Of a stretch of 64,000 nt of DNA, positions 1-8,613 are shown in pieces. The translations under genes and the position numbers were made by a program. This stretch comes from Acidovorax sp. GW101-3H11. GTDB lineage: Bacteria > Pseudomonadota > Gammaproteobacteria > Burkholderiales > Burkholderiaceae_C. The stretch's first letter is position 1. The number at the start of each line of letters is the position of its first letter. The notes under the pieces were generated by a model. That model saw nothing but the letters and a program-made list of their open reading frames with translations. It was not told the DNA's origin and did no database searches. Location: NCBI RefSeq assembly GCF_001633105.1, contig NZ_LUKZ01000009.1:843269-907268 (forward strand), in the 5' to 3' direction.

Positions 1-114
1 CAGCCCGTCGCTGGGCTTGAGGGCGTGGACCAGCTCCAGCTCGAACCGCTGGAAATAGGTGGCCAGCGGTGGCCCGAGCTGGGCGTCGTCGTCAATGAGC
101 AGGATGCGGTGCAT
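1..114 (-). CDS. OmpR-family response regulator, N-terminal fragment
   Basis: Only the first 38 residues are in the window; the gene runs off the left edge. They begin MHRILLIDDDAQLG, the first strand and acidic pocket (three consecutive Asp) of a receiver domain. Such proteins are phosphorylated on a later Asp by a partner kinase and usually bind DNA. The gene lies 17 bp downstream of two genes encoding Spy/CpxP-related proteins on the same strand, so a CpxR-like envelope-stress regulator is the likeliest identity. The output domain is not visible, so OmpR-type is an inference from context. Confidence 0.75.
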   Translation of the reverse strand, partial: MHRILLIDDDAQLGPPLATYFQRFELELVHALKPSDGL

Positions 115-131
115 GCGCAATTCTCACACCG

Positions 132-485
132 TCAGGTGTTCGCCCATCCGGTGGTTGGCTCGGGGCCGTCCTCGCCGCCCACACCGAGCAATGCGCGGTG
201 CCGCACGATCAACCGGCGCAGGCGACCTTGGGCGCCCGCATGGAGCGCATCAAAATGATCGGCAGCGGCCAACAAGGCAGGCAAGGTGTGGGCGGCAACC
301 TCGGGCTGCCGGGCCACCAGGCCCAGTGCATGTTCACGGTCAAAGCGCGGCCCCCAGACCAGGGACATCAGCTCATCGTGGGGGTCGGGCATGCCCGCCA
401 GCAGCGCGGGCCCATGGGTGCGCACGCCCTGCGCCAGGCGGTGGATGGGTTCCAGCGTGGGAGACATGGAGCAGCCCCTTGCCAT
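132..485 (-). CDS. Spy/CpxP-like small protein without signal peptide
   Basis: About 117 residues, function not recognised by name. The ATG at 485 overlaps the TGA of the upstream lipoprotein gene by one base (TGATG); an ATG at 467, preceded by AAGGGG, is an alternative start. The C-terminal half resembles the neighbouring lipoprotein: FDREHALGLV aligns with FDRARAQTLL, and a later stretch ending RRLIVRHR aligns with RELMQRRK. No signal peptide or lipobox is visible, so this copy would stay in the cytoplasm unless exported in another way. It lies between the lipoprotein and the response-regulator gene, probably in one operon. Confidence 0.65.
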   Translation of the reverse strand: MARGCSMSPTLEPIHRLAQGVRTHGPALLAGMPDPHDELMSLVWGPRFDREHALGLVARQPEVAAHTLPALLAAADHFDALHAGAQGRLRRLIVRHRALLGVGGEDGPEPTTGWANT

Positions 486-952
486 CAACCGCGCGCCATC
501 CAGCCTTTGCGCCGCTGCATCAGCTCGCGCACTTTCTGCTGCTGCTCGGGGTTCAGGCTGTCGTAAAAGTCGGCCATGGCGCTGATCACCTCGGGGCTGC
601 TGGTCTGCACCGCACGGGTTTTTTCGTCCAGCAAGGTCTGTGCGCGTGCACGGTCAAATTTTTCGCCCGCCACAAGGGCCTGCATCTCTGCGCGCGGGTC
701 TGCCGTCTTGCCGATGAACGCCGTGCGCTGCGCTTCCATCTTGTCGGCCAGCACATTGAGCTTGGTTTTTTGTGCGTCGTTCAGGTCCAGCTTGCTGCTG
801 ACGCGCTCGACCACCTTGCCACGCACTTCCGCCATCTTCTCGGCGTTCATGGGGCCACGGTGGTGGTGGTTGCTGGAGCAGGCCGTCAGACCGCCCACCG
901 CGATGGAAGCGCCGAAGATGCCCATCAGGGTTTTCTTGATCCAGGGTTTCAT
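485..952 (-). CDS. Spy/CpxP family periplasmic lipoprotein
   Basis: 155 residues. The N-terminus is a lipoprotein signal: positive start, hydrophobic stretch, then a lipobox LTAC with Cys25. A His-rich patch (HHHRG) follows, then an all-helical LTxxQ-type region: LDLNDAQKTKLNVLADKM near residues 56-73 and a second repeat LNPEQQQKVRELMQRR near 134-149. Spy/CpxP proteins are periplasmic chaperones or metal/stress sensors controlled by two-component systems, which fits the response-regulator gene downstream. The His patch could bind metal (inference). Three phased TTTC boxes lie upstream. Confidence 0.85.
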   Translation of the reverse strand: MKPWIKKTLMGIFGASIAVGGLTACSSNHHHRGPMNAEKMAEVRGKVVERVSSKLDLNDAQKTKLNVLADKMEAQRTAFIGKTADPRAEMQALVAGEKFDRARAQTLLDEKTRAVQTSSPEVISAMADFYDSLNPEQQQKVRELMQRRKGWMARG

Positions 953-1011
953 GATGCAGTCCTTTCGAGGACGGTGTTGAACATGACCCTGATGGTGCCG
1001 CGCGGCGCGCG

Positions 1012-1030
1012 CTGCGTCGTCTCGACGCAG
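1012..1030 (-). other. Perfect hairpin in the leader of the Spy-like gene
   Basis: CTGCGTCG and CGACGCAG form an 8-bp perfect stem with a 3-nt loop, about 60 bp upstream of the lipoprotein start codon and directly next to the phased TTTC boxes. No T-tract follows, so it is not a clear terminator. It could be a leader RNA structure or part of the operator. Confidence 0.5.
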
Positions 1031-1054
1031 TTTCGGTTTATTTCATTTTGTTTC
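1030..1054 (-). promoter_or_regulatory. Candidate response-regulator operator (three phased boxes)
   Basis: On the plus strand GTTTC, ATTTC and GTTTC begin at 1030, 1040 and 1050; read toward the lipoprotein gene they are GAAAC-N5-GAAAT-N5-GAAAC. The exact 10-bp phase puts all three on one face of the helix. OmpR-family regulators bind direct repeats with this spacing, and CpxR of E. coli recognises GTAAA-N5-GTAAA. The site lies 78 bp upstream of an operon that itself encodes a response regulator. Confidence 0.5.
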
Positions 1055-1098
1055 GCATGACATATGGGGAGTTACAGGCATTTGTGCCCCCTCCCCGC

Positions 1099-1377
1099 TC
1101 AGCGCACCACGGCCGACAGCACCACCAACCGGTTGGCCAGCAACGCCGCCTCATCCACCATCTGCGCCAAAGGCTTGGCGCCAATGCTCCACCCGCCATA
1201 CCAGATGGCAAAGGCCGTCACCCCGGGGAACCACTGGCTGCCGCGCGTGCCATAGGCGGCAATGGCTTCGTCAATGCGGGCATGCAGGGTCGCAGCCCCG
1301 ACCTGGACCTTGCCATCGAACACCCTGGCTAGGTATTGGTGGGAGCCTTCATGCCGAATATGCAAAGTCAGCACCAT
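1099..1377 (-). CDS. Hypothetical protein
   Basis: 92 residues starting MVLTLHIRHEGSHQ; no family recognised. GGAGG lies six bases before the ATG at 1377 (a tandem ATG at 1380 sits too close to it), so the open frame extending upstream to 1494 is not used. The protein contains an aromatic stretch AFAIWYGGWSIGA and an Ala/Leu-rich C-terminal helix, with no signal peptide or membrane segment. It shares orientation with another unknown gene 121 bp upstream. Codon use is ordinary for the region. Confidence 0.55.
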   Translation of the reverse strand: MVLTLHIRHEGSHQYLARVFDGKVQVGAATLHARIDEAIAAYGTRGSQWFPGVTAFAIWYGGWSIGAKPLAQMVDEAALLANRLVVLSAVVR

Positions 1378-1497
1378 CATGGTCCTCCGCACGGGCCCAA
1401 CCTCACCGCCAAGGGGCAGAAACCATGACAAGCCCCACGACAGCTGCGCATGGCAGGCAACGCTTGTGGCTTCAGGCCAGAAGCACCGGCACAACCC

Positions 1498-1758
1498 TCA
1501 ATCAAACGAGGGTTCCAGATCACACAGCGGTCGAAGGCGCGGCACCGAAGAAGGCCAGCCACCAGCGCGCAAGGTGGCCCGCCCAAGCCCAGTGATGTAC
1601 AGCACCTGCGCCCGGGGCTGCGGCGCATCCACCGGGGGCAGTTGCACCTCGACCATGCCCGCCGCACGCAGCACCCGCAGCTTGTCGATGTTGGTGACGT
1701 CCGATTCGATCAGAGGCAACTCATCCCGCGCCAGCCCCTGCAGATACTCCATTGGCAT
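1498..1758 (-). CDS. Hypothetical small protein
   Basis: 86 residues, no recognised family. GGAGG is placed five bases before the ATG, a strong initiation site. The middle (ESDVTNIDKLRVLRAAG) followed by VEVQLPPVD and YITGLGRATL looks like a helix-helix-strand unit, as in winged-helix proteins, but no defined motif can be named. It could be a small regulator or a phage-like remnant; both are guesses. The next gene downstream is the other small unknown. Confidence 0.5.
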   Translation of the reverse strand: MPMEYLQGLARDELPLIESDVTNIDKLRVLRAAGMVEVQLPPVDAPQPRAQVLYITGLGRATLRAGGWPSSVPRLRPLCDLEPSFD

Positions 1759-1875
1759 AGTGGCCTCCGGCTTGAACGAGCGGGCATTGTGCGGCGCTGG
1801 GTTGGGTTTATCAAGGGTTGATACACACGCCTACAGATGCAGGGGTGATTGCCGCAGAAAACCGCCCCACAAATG

Positions 1876-1910
1876 AAAAAGAGCGTTCGCTGAAGGTCAG
1901 CGAACGCTCT
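1876..1910 (-). terminator. Rho-independent terminator of ssrA
   Basis: On the minus strand AGAGCGTTCGCTGA pairs with TCAGCGAACGCTCT (14-bp perfect stem, 3-nt loop), followed by a run of T. It begins seven bases after the CCA end of the tmRNA. Confidence 0.92.
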
Positions 1911-1916
1911 TGGATG

Positions 1917-2303
1917 TGGTGGAGCTGGCGGGAATTGAACCCGCGTCCGTAAGCCTTCACCGGGCAGATCTACATGTTTAGCGGTCTGTTTTGAATCTCG
2001 CCACCTGTGTCGCGCAGTCGCACGCTACACAAGCCGCCAGCACCCTATTTTCTTACCCCAACCCAAGGTACCCGGATCGGAGCCAGCCCATGTAATTATC
2101 CTTGCAGCCGGGAGGCACTGATTGCTCAGAACCCCCTTGCCCAGCCCATCGGCCAACTGTTGCAAGGCTCACTGGCAATTAAGCAGCGAGTGCGAAACGT
2201 TCGTCGTTTGCAGTTAGTTTGTTAAATCGAGATTTACGAGCGTGACTCAAGCTCGACATGCACCACACCGATTCCGAACCCACGTCGAAACCAGGACAGC
2301 CCC
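1917..2303 (-). ncRNA. ssrA: Transfer-messenger RNA (tmRNA)
   Basis: 387 nt. The 5' end GGGGCTGTCCTGGTTTCGAC and the 3' end with the T-loop sequence GGTTCAATTCC and terminal CCA form the Ala-tRNA-like domain. The internal reading frame, GCA resume codon to TAA (about 2182-2214), encodes ANDERFALAA, a typical betaproteobacterial proteolysis tag. tmRNA, with SmpB, rescues ribosomes stalled on broken mRNAs and marks the nascent peptide for ClpXP and related proteases. A strong terminator follows. The likely promoter overlaps the end of gph. Confidence 0.97.
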
Positions 2304-2312
2304 AAGCCCTCT

Positions 2313-2339
2313 ATTTTAGGCGTGCACAAGCAATTGCAA
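2313..2339 (-). promoter_or_regulatory. Probable ssrA promoter inside the end of gph
   Basis: Minus-strand TTGCAA (2339-2334), a 15-bp spacer and TAAAAT (2318-2313) lie about 10 bp before the mature tmRNA 5' end. The -10 hexamer contains the TAA stop codon of gph. Confidence 0.5.
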
Positions 2340-2981
2340 TAGCTCGGCGGGAGATTTAATTGCAGCATGGGCTCCCCACTCACCGGGATCGGCCTTAGCG
2401 CCCAGGTACCCATAGGTGGCGGCCACCGTGCCCATGCCTGCTGCCAAGCCAGCAAGGATGTCGCGCTCATCGTCGCCTACATAGATGCACTGCGCGGGCG
2501 AGAGCTTCAGGCGGGACGCTGCCTCCAGCAAGGGTGCGGGGTGCGGCTTTGCGTGGGGGGTCGTGTCGCCACTGACCACCGCTCCAGCGGTCTCGAACAG
2601 CGGAATCGCCCGGGTCAGCGGTTCTGTAAACCGTGCCGCCTTGTTGGTCACCACCCCCCACAGCAGGTTGCGCTGCAAGAGTTGACGGACCAGTTCGGGC
2701 ACACCCTCGAATATGGTGGTGCGCTCGGTCATGCGCGATTCATAGTTCACAAAGAACTCTTCACGCCAGGCAGCAAAATCAGGATGGTCCGGGGTCATGC
2801 CAAAGGCCTCGCCCAGCATGCCGCGCGCGCCAGCCCCTGCCATGGGCCGATAACGCTCCAGGGGCAAGGAGGGCAGGCCGCGATCGGTACGCATTTTGTC
2901 GGCAGCAGCGCCCAGGTCGGGCGCACTGTCGATCAGCGTTCCGTCCAGGTCAAACAGAACGGCACGGATGTCGTGGAACAT
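2316..2981 (-). CDS. gph: Phosphoglycolate phosphatase (HAD superfamily)
   Basis: 221 residues. Haloacid-dehalogenase motifs are intact: DLDGTLIDS with nucleophile Asp11 and acid/base Asp13, Thr112 in VVTNK, Lys145 in HAKPHP, and the Mg-binding acidic VGDDERD at 168-174. A helical cap (about 18-85) is typical of Gph, which dephosphorylates 2-phosphoglycolate made by oxygenase reactions or DNA end repair. It follows ubiG after 9 bp, an arrangement common in beta- and gammaproteobacteria, so the two are co-transcribed. Substrate is inferred from family and neighbours. Confidence 0.88.
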   Translation of the reverse strand: MFHDIRAVLFDLDGTLIDSAPDLGAAADKMRTDRGLPSLPLERYRPMAGAGARGMLGEAFGMTPDHPDFAAWREEFFVNYESRMTERTTIFEGVPELVRQLLQRNLLWGVVTNKAARFTEPLTRAIPLFETAGAVVSGDTTPHAKPHPAPLLEAASRLKLSPAQCIYVGDDERDILAGLAAGMGTVAATYGYLGAKADPGEWGAHAAIKSPAELLQLLVHA

Positions 2982-2990
2982 GGGTGCACC

Positions 2991-3701
2991 TCAGCCCGCA
3001 CGCCGGGTGGCAAACAGGTAATTCACGCTGGTATCTTCACTCAGCCAGTAGCGCTTTGTCAGCGGGTTGTACTCCAGCCCTTTGGTATGCAGAACATCCA
3101 GTTGCGCACTGCGGCAACTGGCGGCCAATTCGCTGGGGCGAATCATCTTGGCATATTCATGGGTGCCTCGGGGCAGCATGTTCAGCACATATTCCGCCCC
3201 CACAATGGCCAGCATAAAGGCCTTGGCGTTGCGATTGATGGTGGAAAAAAACACCCAGCCCCCGGGTTTGACCAACTGGGAGCATGCGCGGACCACGGAT
3301 GCGGGGTCTGGGACATGCTCCAGCATTTCCATACAGGTCACCACATCAAAACCCGCTGGCTGCTCCTGGGCCAGCGCTTCGACACTGATCTCCTGATAGC
3401 GGATATTCGGGGTGCCAGCTTCCAATGCATGCAGTTGCGCCACGCGCAGCGCCTTGGACGCCAGATCAATACCCAGCACGTCCGCACCTTTGCGCGCCAT
3501 GGAGTCGGCCAGAATACCGCCCCCACAACCAACATCCAGCACCCGCTTGCCATTCAATGGGCTGAAGCCGTTAATCCAATCAAGCCGCAGCGGATTGATC
3601 TGGTGCAGCGGACGAAATTCACTGTCCGGATCCCACCAGCGGTGGGCCAATTCTGAAAACTTGGCCAGTTCGGCCGGATCTGCATTGACGGTGTCACTCA
3701 T
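2991..3701 (-). CDS. ubiG: Ubiquinone biosynthesis O-methyltransferase UbiG
   Basis: 236 residues, the usual length. Class I SAM methyltransferase with glycine-rich motif VLDVGCGGG at 54-62, acidic strand end GIDLA near 78 and [10 protein letters not shown] near 124. The N-terminal [11 protein letters not shown] and INPLRLDWI are UbiG signatures. It catalyses both O-methylation steps of ubiquinone synthesis at the inner membrane. It is transcribed with gph; the ompA-like gene upstream is separated by a terminator. In many proteobacteria ubiG lies beside gyrA, as here. Confidence 0.95.
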   Translation of the reverse strand: MSDTVNADPAELAKFSELAHRWWDPDSEFRPLHQINPLRLDWINGFSPLNGKRVLDVGCGGGILADSMARKGADVLGIDLASKALRVAQLHALEAGTPNIRYQEISVEALAQEQPAGFDVVTCMEMLEHVPDPASVVRACSQLVKPGGWVFFSTINRNAKAFMLAIVGAEYVLNMLPRGTHEYAKMIRPSELAASCRSAQLDVLHTKGLEYNPLTKRYWLSEDTSVNYLFATRRAG

Positions 3702-3746
3702 GCGGGCAATTGTCTCCGAACCAGATGCACATAAGACTCCAGACGC

Positions 3747-3774
3747 AAAAAAGCCCCGTTACCGGGGCTTTTTT
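3747..3774 (-). terminator. Terminator after the OmpA-family gene
   Basis: AAGCCCCG and CGGGGCTT form an 8-bp stem with a 4-nt loop flanked by A-run and T-run, so it can act in both directions. It separates the ompA-like gene from ubiG. Confidence 0.9.
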
Positions 3775-3791
3775 GTGAAGTAATCCGAAGA

Positions 3792-4436
3792 TTACTTGGA
3801 AGCGCGGGTACCGACCACTTCGATTTCCACGCGGCGGTTCTTGGCGCGGCCTTCGGCGGTCTTGTTGTCAGCCACTGGCTGCTTTTCGCCCTTGCCTTCG
3901 GTGTAAACGCGGTTCTTTTCGATGCCCTTGGACACCAAATAAGCCTTCACGGCTTCGGAACGACGCACCGACAGCTTCTGGTTGTAAGCATCAGAGCCCA
4001 CGGAGTCGGTGTGACCCACGGCGATGATGACTTCCAGGTTGATGCCCTTGACCTTGGAAACCAGGTCGTCCAGCTTGGCCTTGCCTTCTGGCTTCAGCAC
4101 CGACTTGTCGAAGTCGAAGAATGCGTCAGCGGCGTAGGTCACCTTGGTGGCCACGGCAGGAGCGGGTGCAGGTGCAGGTGCGGCGGCAGCGGGTGCAGGT
4201 GCGGCGGCAGGAGCAGGAGCAGCGGCAGGAGCAGCAGCCTTGGCGATAGCACCGTCGCAACCAGCGGCAGCCGTAGCAGGCGTCCAGTTGGCATCGCGCC
4301 AGCAGTATTCGTTCGTGCCGTTCTTCCAGACCAGATCACCGCTGGCATTGCGCCAGTTGTCAACGGTTTGTGCGCCAGCGGCGGTTGCGAGCGCTGCAGA
4401 GGCAAACAACATCGCCACTTTGTTCAGTTTCTTCAT
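3792..4436 (-). CDS. OmpA-family outer-membrane protein
   Basis: 214 residues. Signal peptide about 1-22 (cleavage after AGA), a short N-terminal region with two Cys (CWRDANW and AAGCDG), a low-complexity Ala/Pro linker at about 66-97, then an OmpA C-terminal peptidoglycan-binding domain: FFDFDKSVLKPEG, GHTDSVGSDAYN with its conserved Asp, and AKNRRVEIEV. It has no 8-strand barrel, so it is the small soluble-linker type common in Burkholderiales. It probably tethers the envelope to peptidoglycan. GAGGAG before the ATG gives a strong start; it is monocistronic. Confidence 0.9.
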   Translation of the reverse strand: MKKLNKVAMLFASAALATAAGAQTVDNWRNASGDLVWKNGTNEYCWRDANWTPATAAAGCDGAIAKAAAPAAAPAPAAAPAPAAAAPAPAPAPAVATKVTYAADAFFDFDKSVLKPEGKAKLDDLVSKVKGINLEVIIAVGHTDSVGSDAYNQKLSVRRSEAVKAYLVSKGIEKNRVYTEGKGEKQPVADNKTAEGRAKNRRVEIEVVGTRASK

Positions 4437-4660
4437 GGTTCTCCTCTTGGGGAAAAAGCCGCAGCCGCGCTGCGAATCAGGACGCTAGGGATGACCACCA
4501 CCCAAAGCGTTCAAACGATTGTGCCATACGTAACAGGGCAAAAGCGGTGGTGACGCGCCACGGTCCGTAGGACAAAACCGGAATTGCTTCGATATGTTGC
4601 GCGGTCGCTACACGGTCTTAGCCCTAAAATGACCCTCCTTTGCCGCCACCGCAGCCCCCA

Positions 4661-7333
4661 ATGACCCAGTTTGCCAAAGAAACCCTGCCGATCAGCCTCG
4701 AAGAGGAAATGCGGCGCAGTTATCTCGATTACGCGATGAGCGTGATCGTCGGCCGGGCACTGCCCGACGCGCGCGATGGCTTGAAGCCTGTGCACCGGCG
4801 CGTGTTGTTTGCCATGCACGAACTCAACAACGACTGGAACCGGCCTTATAAAAAATCGGCCCGTATCGTGGGTGACGTGATCGGTAAATACCACCCGCAC
4901 GGTGATTCGGCGGTGTATGACACCATCGTGCGGATGGCCCAGGATTTCTCGCTGCGCCACATGCTGGTGGACGGCCAGGGCAATTTCGGATCGGTGGACG
5001 GCGACAACGCCGCCGCCATGCGGTATACCGAAATCCGCCTGGCCAAAATCGCGCACGAAATGCTGGGCGACATCGACAAGGAAACCGTCGATTTCGGCCC
5101 CAACTACGACGGCAGCGAAAAGGAGCCGCTGGTATTGCCCAGCAAGTTGCCCAATCTGCTGGTCAATGGCTCGGCAGGTATTGCGGTGGGCATGGCCACC
5201 AATATCCCGCCGCACAACCTCAATGAAGTGGTGGATGCCTGCCTGCACATGCTGCGCAACCCCGAGACCACCATCGACGAGCTGATGGAGATCATCCCGG
5301 CACCCGACTTCCCCACCGCCGGCATCATCTACGGCATCAACGGCGTGAAGGACGGCTACCGCACGGGCCGTGGCCGCGTGATCATGCGCGCGCGCTGCCA
5401 CTTCGAGGACATCGACCGAGGCCAGCGCCAGGCGATCATCGTGGACGAGCTGCCCTACCAGGTCAACAAGAAGACTCTGCAGGAGCGCATGGCCGAGCTG
5501 GTGCACGAGAAGAAGATCGAAGGCATCAGCCACATCCAGGACGAGTCGGACAAATCCGGCATGCGCCTGGTGATCGAACTCAAGCGCGGCGAAGTGCCCG
5601 AGGTGGTGCTGAACAACCTGTACAAGCAGACGCAGCTGCAGGACACCTTTGGCATGAACATGGTGGCGCTGGTCGATGGCCAGCCGCGCCTCTGCAACCT
5701 CAAGGACCTGATCGTCGTCTTCCTGCAGCACCGCCGCGAAGTAGTGACGCGCCGCACGGTGTTCGAGCTGCGCAAGGCGCGCGATCGCGGCCATGTGCTG
5801 GAAGGCCTGGCCGTGGCCCTGGCCAACATCGACGATTTCATCGCCATCATCCGCAACGCCCCCACGCCGCCCGTGGCCAAGTCCGAGCTGATGGCCCGCT
5901 CATGGGACAGCAAGCTGGTGCGTGAGATGCTGACCCGCACCCGCGCCGATGGCGGCGTGATCAACGCGGACGACTACCGCCCTGAAGGCCTGGAAGTCGA
6001 GTTCGGCATGGGCCAGGACGGCCTGTACCGCCTGTCGGAAACGCAGGCCCAGGAAATCCTGCAGATGCGCCTGCAGCGCCTCACGGGCCTGGAGCAGGAC
6101 AAGATCGTGGCCGAGTACAAGGAAGTCATGGCGGTCATTGAAGACCTGCTGGACATCCTGGCCAAGCCCGAGCGCGTCTCGACCATCATTGGCGAAGAAC
6201 TCACCTCCATCAAGGCCGAGTTCGGCCAGCACAAGCTGGGCGCACGCCGCAGCGTGGTGGAGTACAGCGCACAGGACCTCTCCACCGAAGACCTGATCAC
6301 CCCCACCGACATGGTGGTGACGCTCTCGCACACTGGCTACATCAAGAGCCAGCCCCTGTCAGAGTACCGCGCGCAAAAACGCGGCGGGCGTGGCAAGCAG
6401 GCCACGGCGACCAAGGAAGACGACTGGATCGACCAGCTCTTCATCGCCAACACGCACGACTACATCCTGTGCTTCTCCAACCGGGGCCGCCTGTACTGGC
6501 TCAAGGTCTGGGAAGTGCCCGCAGGCTCGCGCGGCTCGCGCGGTCGCCCCATCGTGAACATGTTCCCGCTGCAAGACGGCGAGAAAATCAACGTGGTGCT
6601 GCCACTCACGGGCGACATGCGCACCTTCCCGGCCGACCGTTTTGTGTTCATGGCGACCAGCATGGGCACCGTCAAGAAGACCGCGCTGGATGAATTCAGC
6701 AACCCGCGCAAGGGCGGCATCATTGCCGTCAACCTCGACGATGGCGACTACCTGATTGGCGCGGCCCTGACCGATGGCAAACACGATGTGATGCTGTTCA
6801 GCGACGGCGGCAAGGCGGTGCGCTTTGACGAAAACGACGTGCGCCCCCTGGGCCGCCAGGCGCGCGGTGTGCGCGGCATGATGCTGGAAGACGGCCAGAG
6901 CGTGATCGCCATGCTGGTGGCCGAAGACGAAACCCAAAGCGTGCTCACCGCCACCGAAAACGGCTACGGCAAACGCACCAGCATCGTCGAATACACCCGC
7001 CACGGCCGGGGCACCAAGGGCATGATCGCCATCCAGCAGAGCGAGCGCAACGGCAAGGTCGTGGCCGCCACGCTGGTGCATGCCGACGACGAAATCATGC
7101 TGATCACCGACAAGGGCGTGCTGGTCCGTACTCGCGTGAGCGAAATCCGCGAGCTGGGCCGTGCCACGCAGGGCGTCACGCTGATCGCGCTGGACGAAGG
7201 CTCCAAGCTCAGCGGCCTGCAACGCATCGTGGAAAACGATGCCAATGTGGCCGATGCCGACACCGATGGTGACGGCAATGTGGACGGTGGTGGCTCTGCA
7301 GACTCCGGCGCAGCCCCCAGCTCCGACGCCTGA
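4661..7333 (+). CDS. gyrA: DNA gyrase subunit A
   Basis: 890 residues from the ATG at 4661; the open frame extends seven codons further upstream but family alignment ([16 protein letters not shown]) sets this start. Breakage-reunion domain with catalytic Tyr122 in AAAMRYTE. The quinolone-determining positions are Ser83 and Asp87, the susceptible-type residues. The C-terminal beta-pinwheel carries the GyrA box QKRGGRG at 572-578. The tail is acidic and Gly/Asp-rich (DADTDGDG). With GyrB it introduces negative supercoils. It is divergent from the ompA-like gene. Confidence 0.98.
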   Translation: MTQFAKETLPISLEEEMRRSYLDYAMSVIVGRALPDARDGLKPVHRRVLFAMHELNNDWNRPYKKSARIVGDVIGKYHPHGDSAVYDTIVRMAQDFSLRHMLVDGQGNFGSVDGDNAAAMRYTEIRLAKIAHEMLGDIDKETVDFGPNYDGSEKEPLVLPSKLPNLLVNGSAGIAVGMATNIPPHNLNEVVDACLHMLRNPETTIDELMEIIPAPDFPTAGIIYGINGVKDGYRTGRGRVIMRARCHFEDIDRGQRQAIIVDELPYQVNKKTLQERMAELVHEKKIEGISHIQDESDKSGMRLVIELKRGEVPEVVLNNLYKQTQLQDTFGMNMVALVDGQPRLCNLKDLIVVFLQHRREVVTRRTVFELRKARDRGHVLEGLAVALANIDDFIAIIRNAPTPPVAKSELMARSWDSKLVREMLTRTRADGGVINADDYRPEGLEVEFGMGQDGLYRLSETQAQEILQMRLQRLTGLEQDKIVAEYKEVMAVIEDLLDILAKPERVSTIIGEELTSIKAEFGQHKLGARRSVVEYSAQDLSTEDLITPTDMVVTLSHTGYIKSQPLSEYRAQKRGGRGKQATATKEDDWIDQLFIANTHDYILCFSNRGRLYWLKVWEVPAGSRGSRGRPIVNMFPLQDGEKINVVLPLTGDMRTFPADRFVFMATSMGTVKKTALDEFSNPRKGGIIAVNLDDGDYLIGAALTDGKHDVMLFSDGGKAVRFDENDVRPLGRQARGVRGMMLEDGQSVIAMLVAEDETQSVLTATENGYGKRTSIVEYTRHGRGTKGMIAIQQSERNGKVVAATLVHADDEIMLITDKGVLVRTRVSEIRELGRATQGVTLIALDEGSKLSGLQRIVENDANVADADTDGDGNVDGGGSADSGAAPSSDA

Positions 7334-7354
7334 CCTGCTCGTTTCGCCTTCGCC

Positions 7355-7379
7355 GGGTGCCGCGCCAGACGCGGCACCC
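7355..7379 (+). terminator. Hairpin after gyrA
   Basis: GGGTGCCGC and GCGGCACCC form a 9-bp perfect stem with a 7-nt loop, 21 bp after the gyrA stop. There is no T-run, so it may be a weak terminator or an mRNA 3'-end stabiliser. Confidence 0.55.
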
Positions 7380-7380
7380 A

Positions 7381-7437
7381 AATGCTATTAAAAGTGTAGC
7401 TGCCAGCGCTTATTCAGCAGGCGCAAGCAGCATTTTT
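7381..7437. repeat. Copy of the ~50-bp imperfect palindromic intergenic repeat
   Basis: Starts AAATGCTATT, contains TGTAGCTGCCAGCGC, and ends GGCGCAAGCAGCATTTT. AAATGCT and AGCATTT are inverted ends. It lies between gyrA and serC, directly upstream of the serC start codon. Related copies are near 15091, 23831, 27551, 31674, 38166, 42080 and 56428. Confidence 0.75.
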
Positions 7438-7449
7438 GACTGTTAAACC

Positions 7450-8559
7450 ATGACCCGCCCCTACAACTTCTCGGCCGGCCCGGCCGCCATCCCCGCCGAA
7501 GTGCTGGAGCAAGCCGCCGCCGAAATGCTCGACTGGCACGGCAGCGGCATGGGCGTGATGGAAATGAGCCACCGGGGCAAGGAGTTCCTGTCCATCTACG
7601 AGCAGGCCGAAGCCGACCTGCGCGAACTGCTGGCCGTGCCCACCAACTACAAGATCCTGTTCATGCAAGGCGGTGGCCTGGCCGAAAACGCCATCGTGCC
7701 GCTGAACCTCTCGCGGGCTGGTGCGGTGGACTTTGTGGTCACAGGCAGCTGGAGCCAGAAGTCGCAGAAGGAAGCGCGCAAGTACGCCTCCGAGGTGAAC
7801 ATCGTGGCGTCGGCCGAAGACACCGGCTTCACCACCCTGCCCGACCCCGCCTCGTGGACCGTGAGCCGGGGCGCGAGCTACCTGCACATCTGCAGCAACG
7901 AAACCATCAACGGCATCGAATTCCACCAGCTGCCCGACCTGAAGGCGCTGGGCAGCGATGCACCGCTGGTCATTGATTTTTCGTCCCATGTGGCGTCGCG
8001 CCCTGTGGACTGGAGCCGCGTGGGTCTGGCCTTTGGCGGCGCGCAAAAGAACCTGGGCCCCGCCGGCCTCACCCTGGTGGTGGTGCGCGAAGACCTGCTG
8101 GGCCATGCCCTGCCCGCCTGCCCCAGCGCCTTCGACTACAAAACCGTGGCCGACAACCAGTCCATGTACAACACGCCCCCCACCTGGGGCGTCTATATCG
8201 CGGGCCTCACCTTCCAGTGGCTCAAGCGCCAGACCGAAGGCGGCCTGACCGGCGTGGCCGCGATGGAGCAGCGCAACATCGCCAAGGCCGCCCTGCTCTA
8301 CAACGCCATCGACAGCTCGCAGCTGTATGTGAACAAGGTGGCAGCCAACTGCCGCTCGCGCATGAACATTCCGTTCTTCCTGCGCGACGAAAGCCGCAAC
8401 GACGCGTTCCTGGCCGGAGCCAAGGAACGTGGTCTGCTGCAACTCAAGGGCCACAAGTCCGTGGGGGGTATGCGCGCCAGTGTCTACAACGCCATGCCGA
8501 TCGAGGGCGTACAGGCGCTGGTGGACTACATGCGAGAATTTGAGCAAAAGCACGCCTGA
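7450..8559 (+). CDS. serC: Phosphoserine aminotransferase
   Basis: 369 residues, class V PLP-dependent aminotransferase. Opening [11 protein letters not shown] is the SerC signature; the PLP Lys is K200 in AFGGAQKN, and the phosphate-binding HRGKEF and late [11 protein letters not shown] are present. It converts 3-phosphohydroxypyruvate and glutamate to phosphoserine, and also serves pyridoxal phosphate synthesis. It begins the run serC-pheA-tyrA-aroA, a layout conserved from E. coli (serC-aroA) to Burkholderiales. The pheA start follows 54 bp downstream. Confidence 0.97.
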   Translation: MTRPYNFSAGPAAIPAEVLEQAAAEMLDWHGSGMGVMEMSHRGKEFLSIYEQAEADLRELLAVPTNYKILFMQGGGLAENAIVPLNLSRAGAVDFVVTGSWSQKSQKEARKYASEVNIVASAEDTGFTTLPDPASWTVSRGASYLHICSNETINGIEFHQLPDLKALGSDAPLVIDFSSHVASRPVDWSRVGLAFGGAQKNLGPAGLTLVVVREDLLGHALPACPSAFDYKTVADNQSMYNTPPTWGVYIAGLTFQWLKRQTEGGLTGVAAMEQRNIAKAALLYNAIDSSQLYVNKVAANCRSRMNIPFFLRDESRNDAFLAGAKERGLLQLKGHKSVGGMRASVYNAMPIEGVQALVDYMREFEQKHA

Positions 8560-8613
8560 ACGCACACCGGCCTTCCCCGTTCGTTCACGCGCCCGCGCAC
8601 CCAGACCCCACCC

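Noticed and set aside
59-1060. Long plus-strand open frame across the response regulator and Spy-like genes
   Set aside because: Opposite-strand shadow of GC-rich coding sequence; composition Arg/His-rich and no start signal. The minus-strand genes have clear domains.
1917-2303. ssrA as an integration site with attached genomic island
   Set aside because: The tmRNA 3' end is followed directly by its terminator; no integrase and no second copy of the 3' end was seen in the window.
4144-4250. Short repeated GGTGCAGGTGCGG units as a CRISPR or satellite
   Set aside because: They encode the Ala/Pro linker of the OmpA-family protein in frame; simple low-complexity coding sequence.
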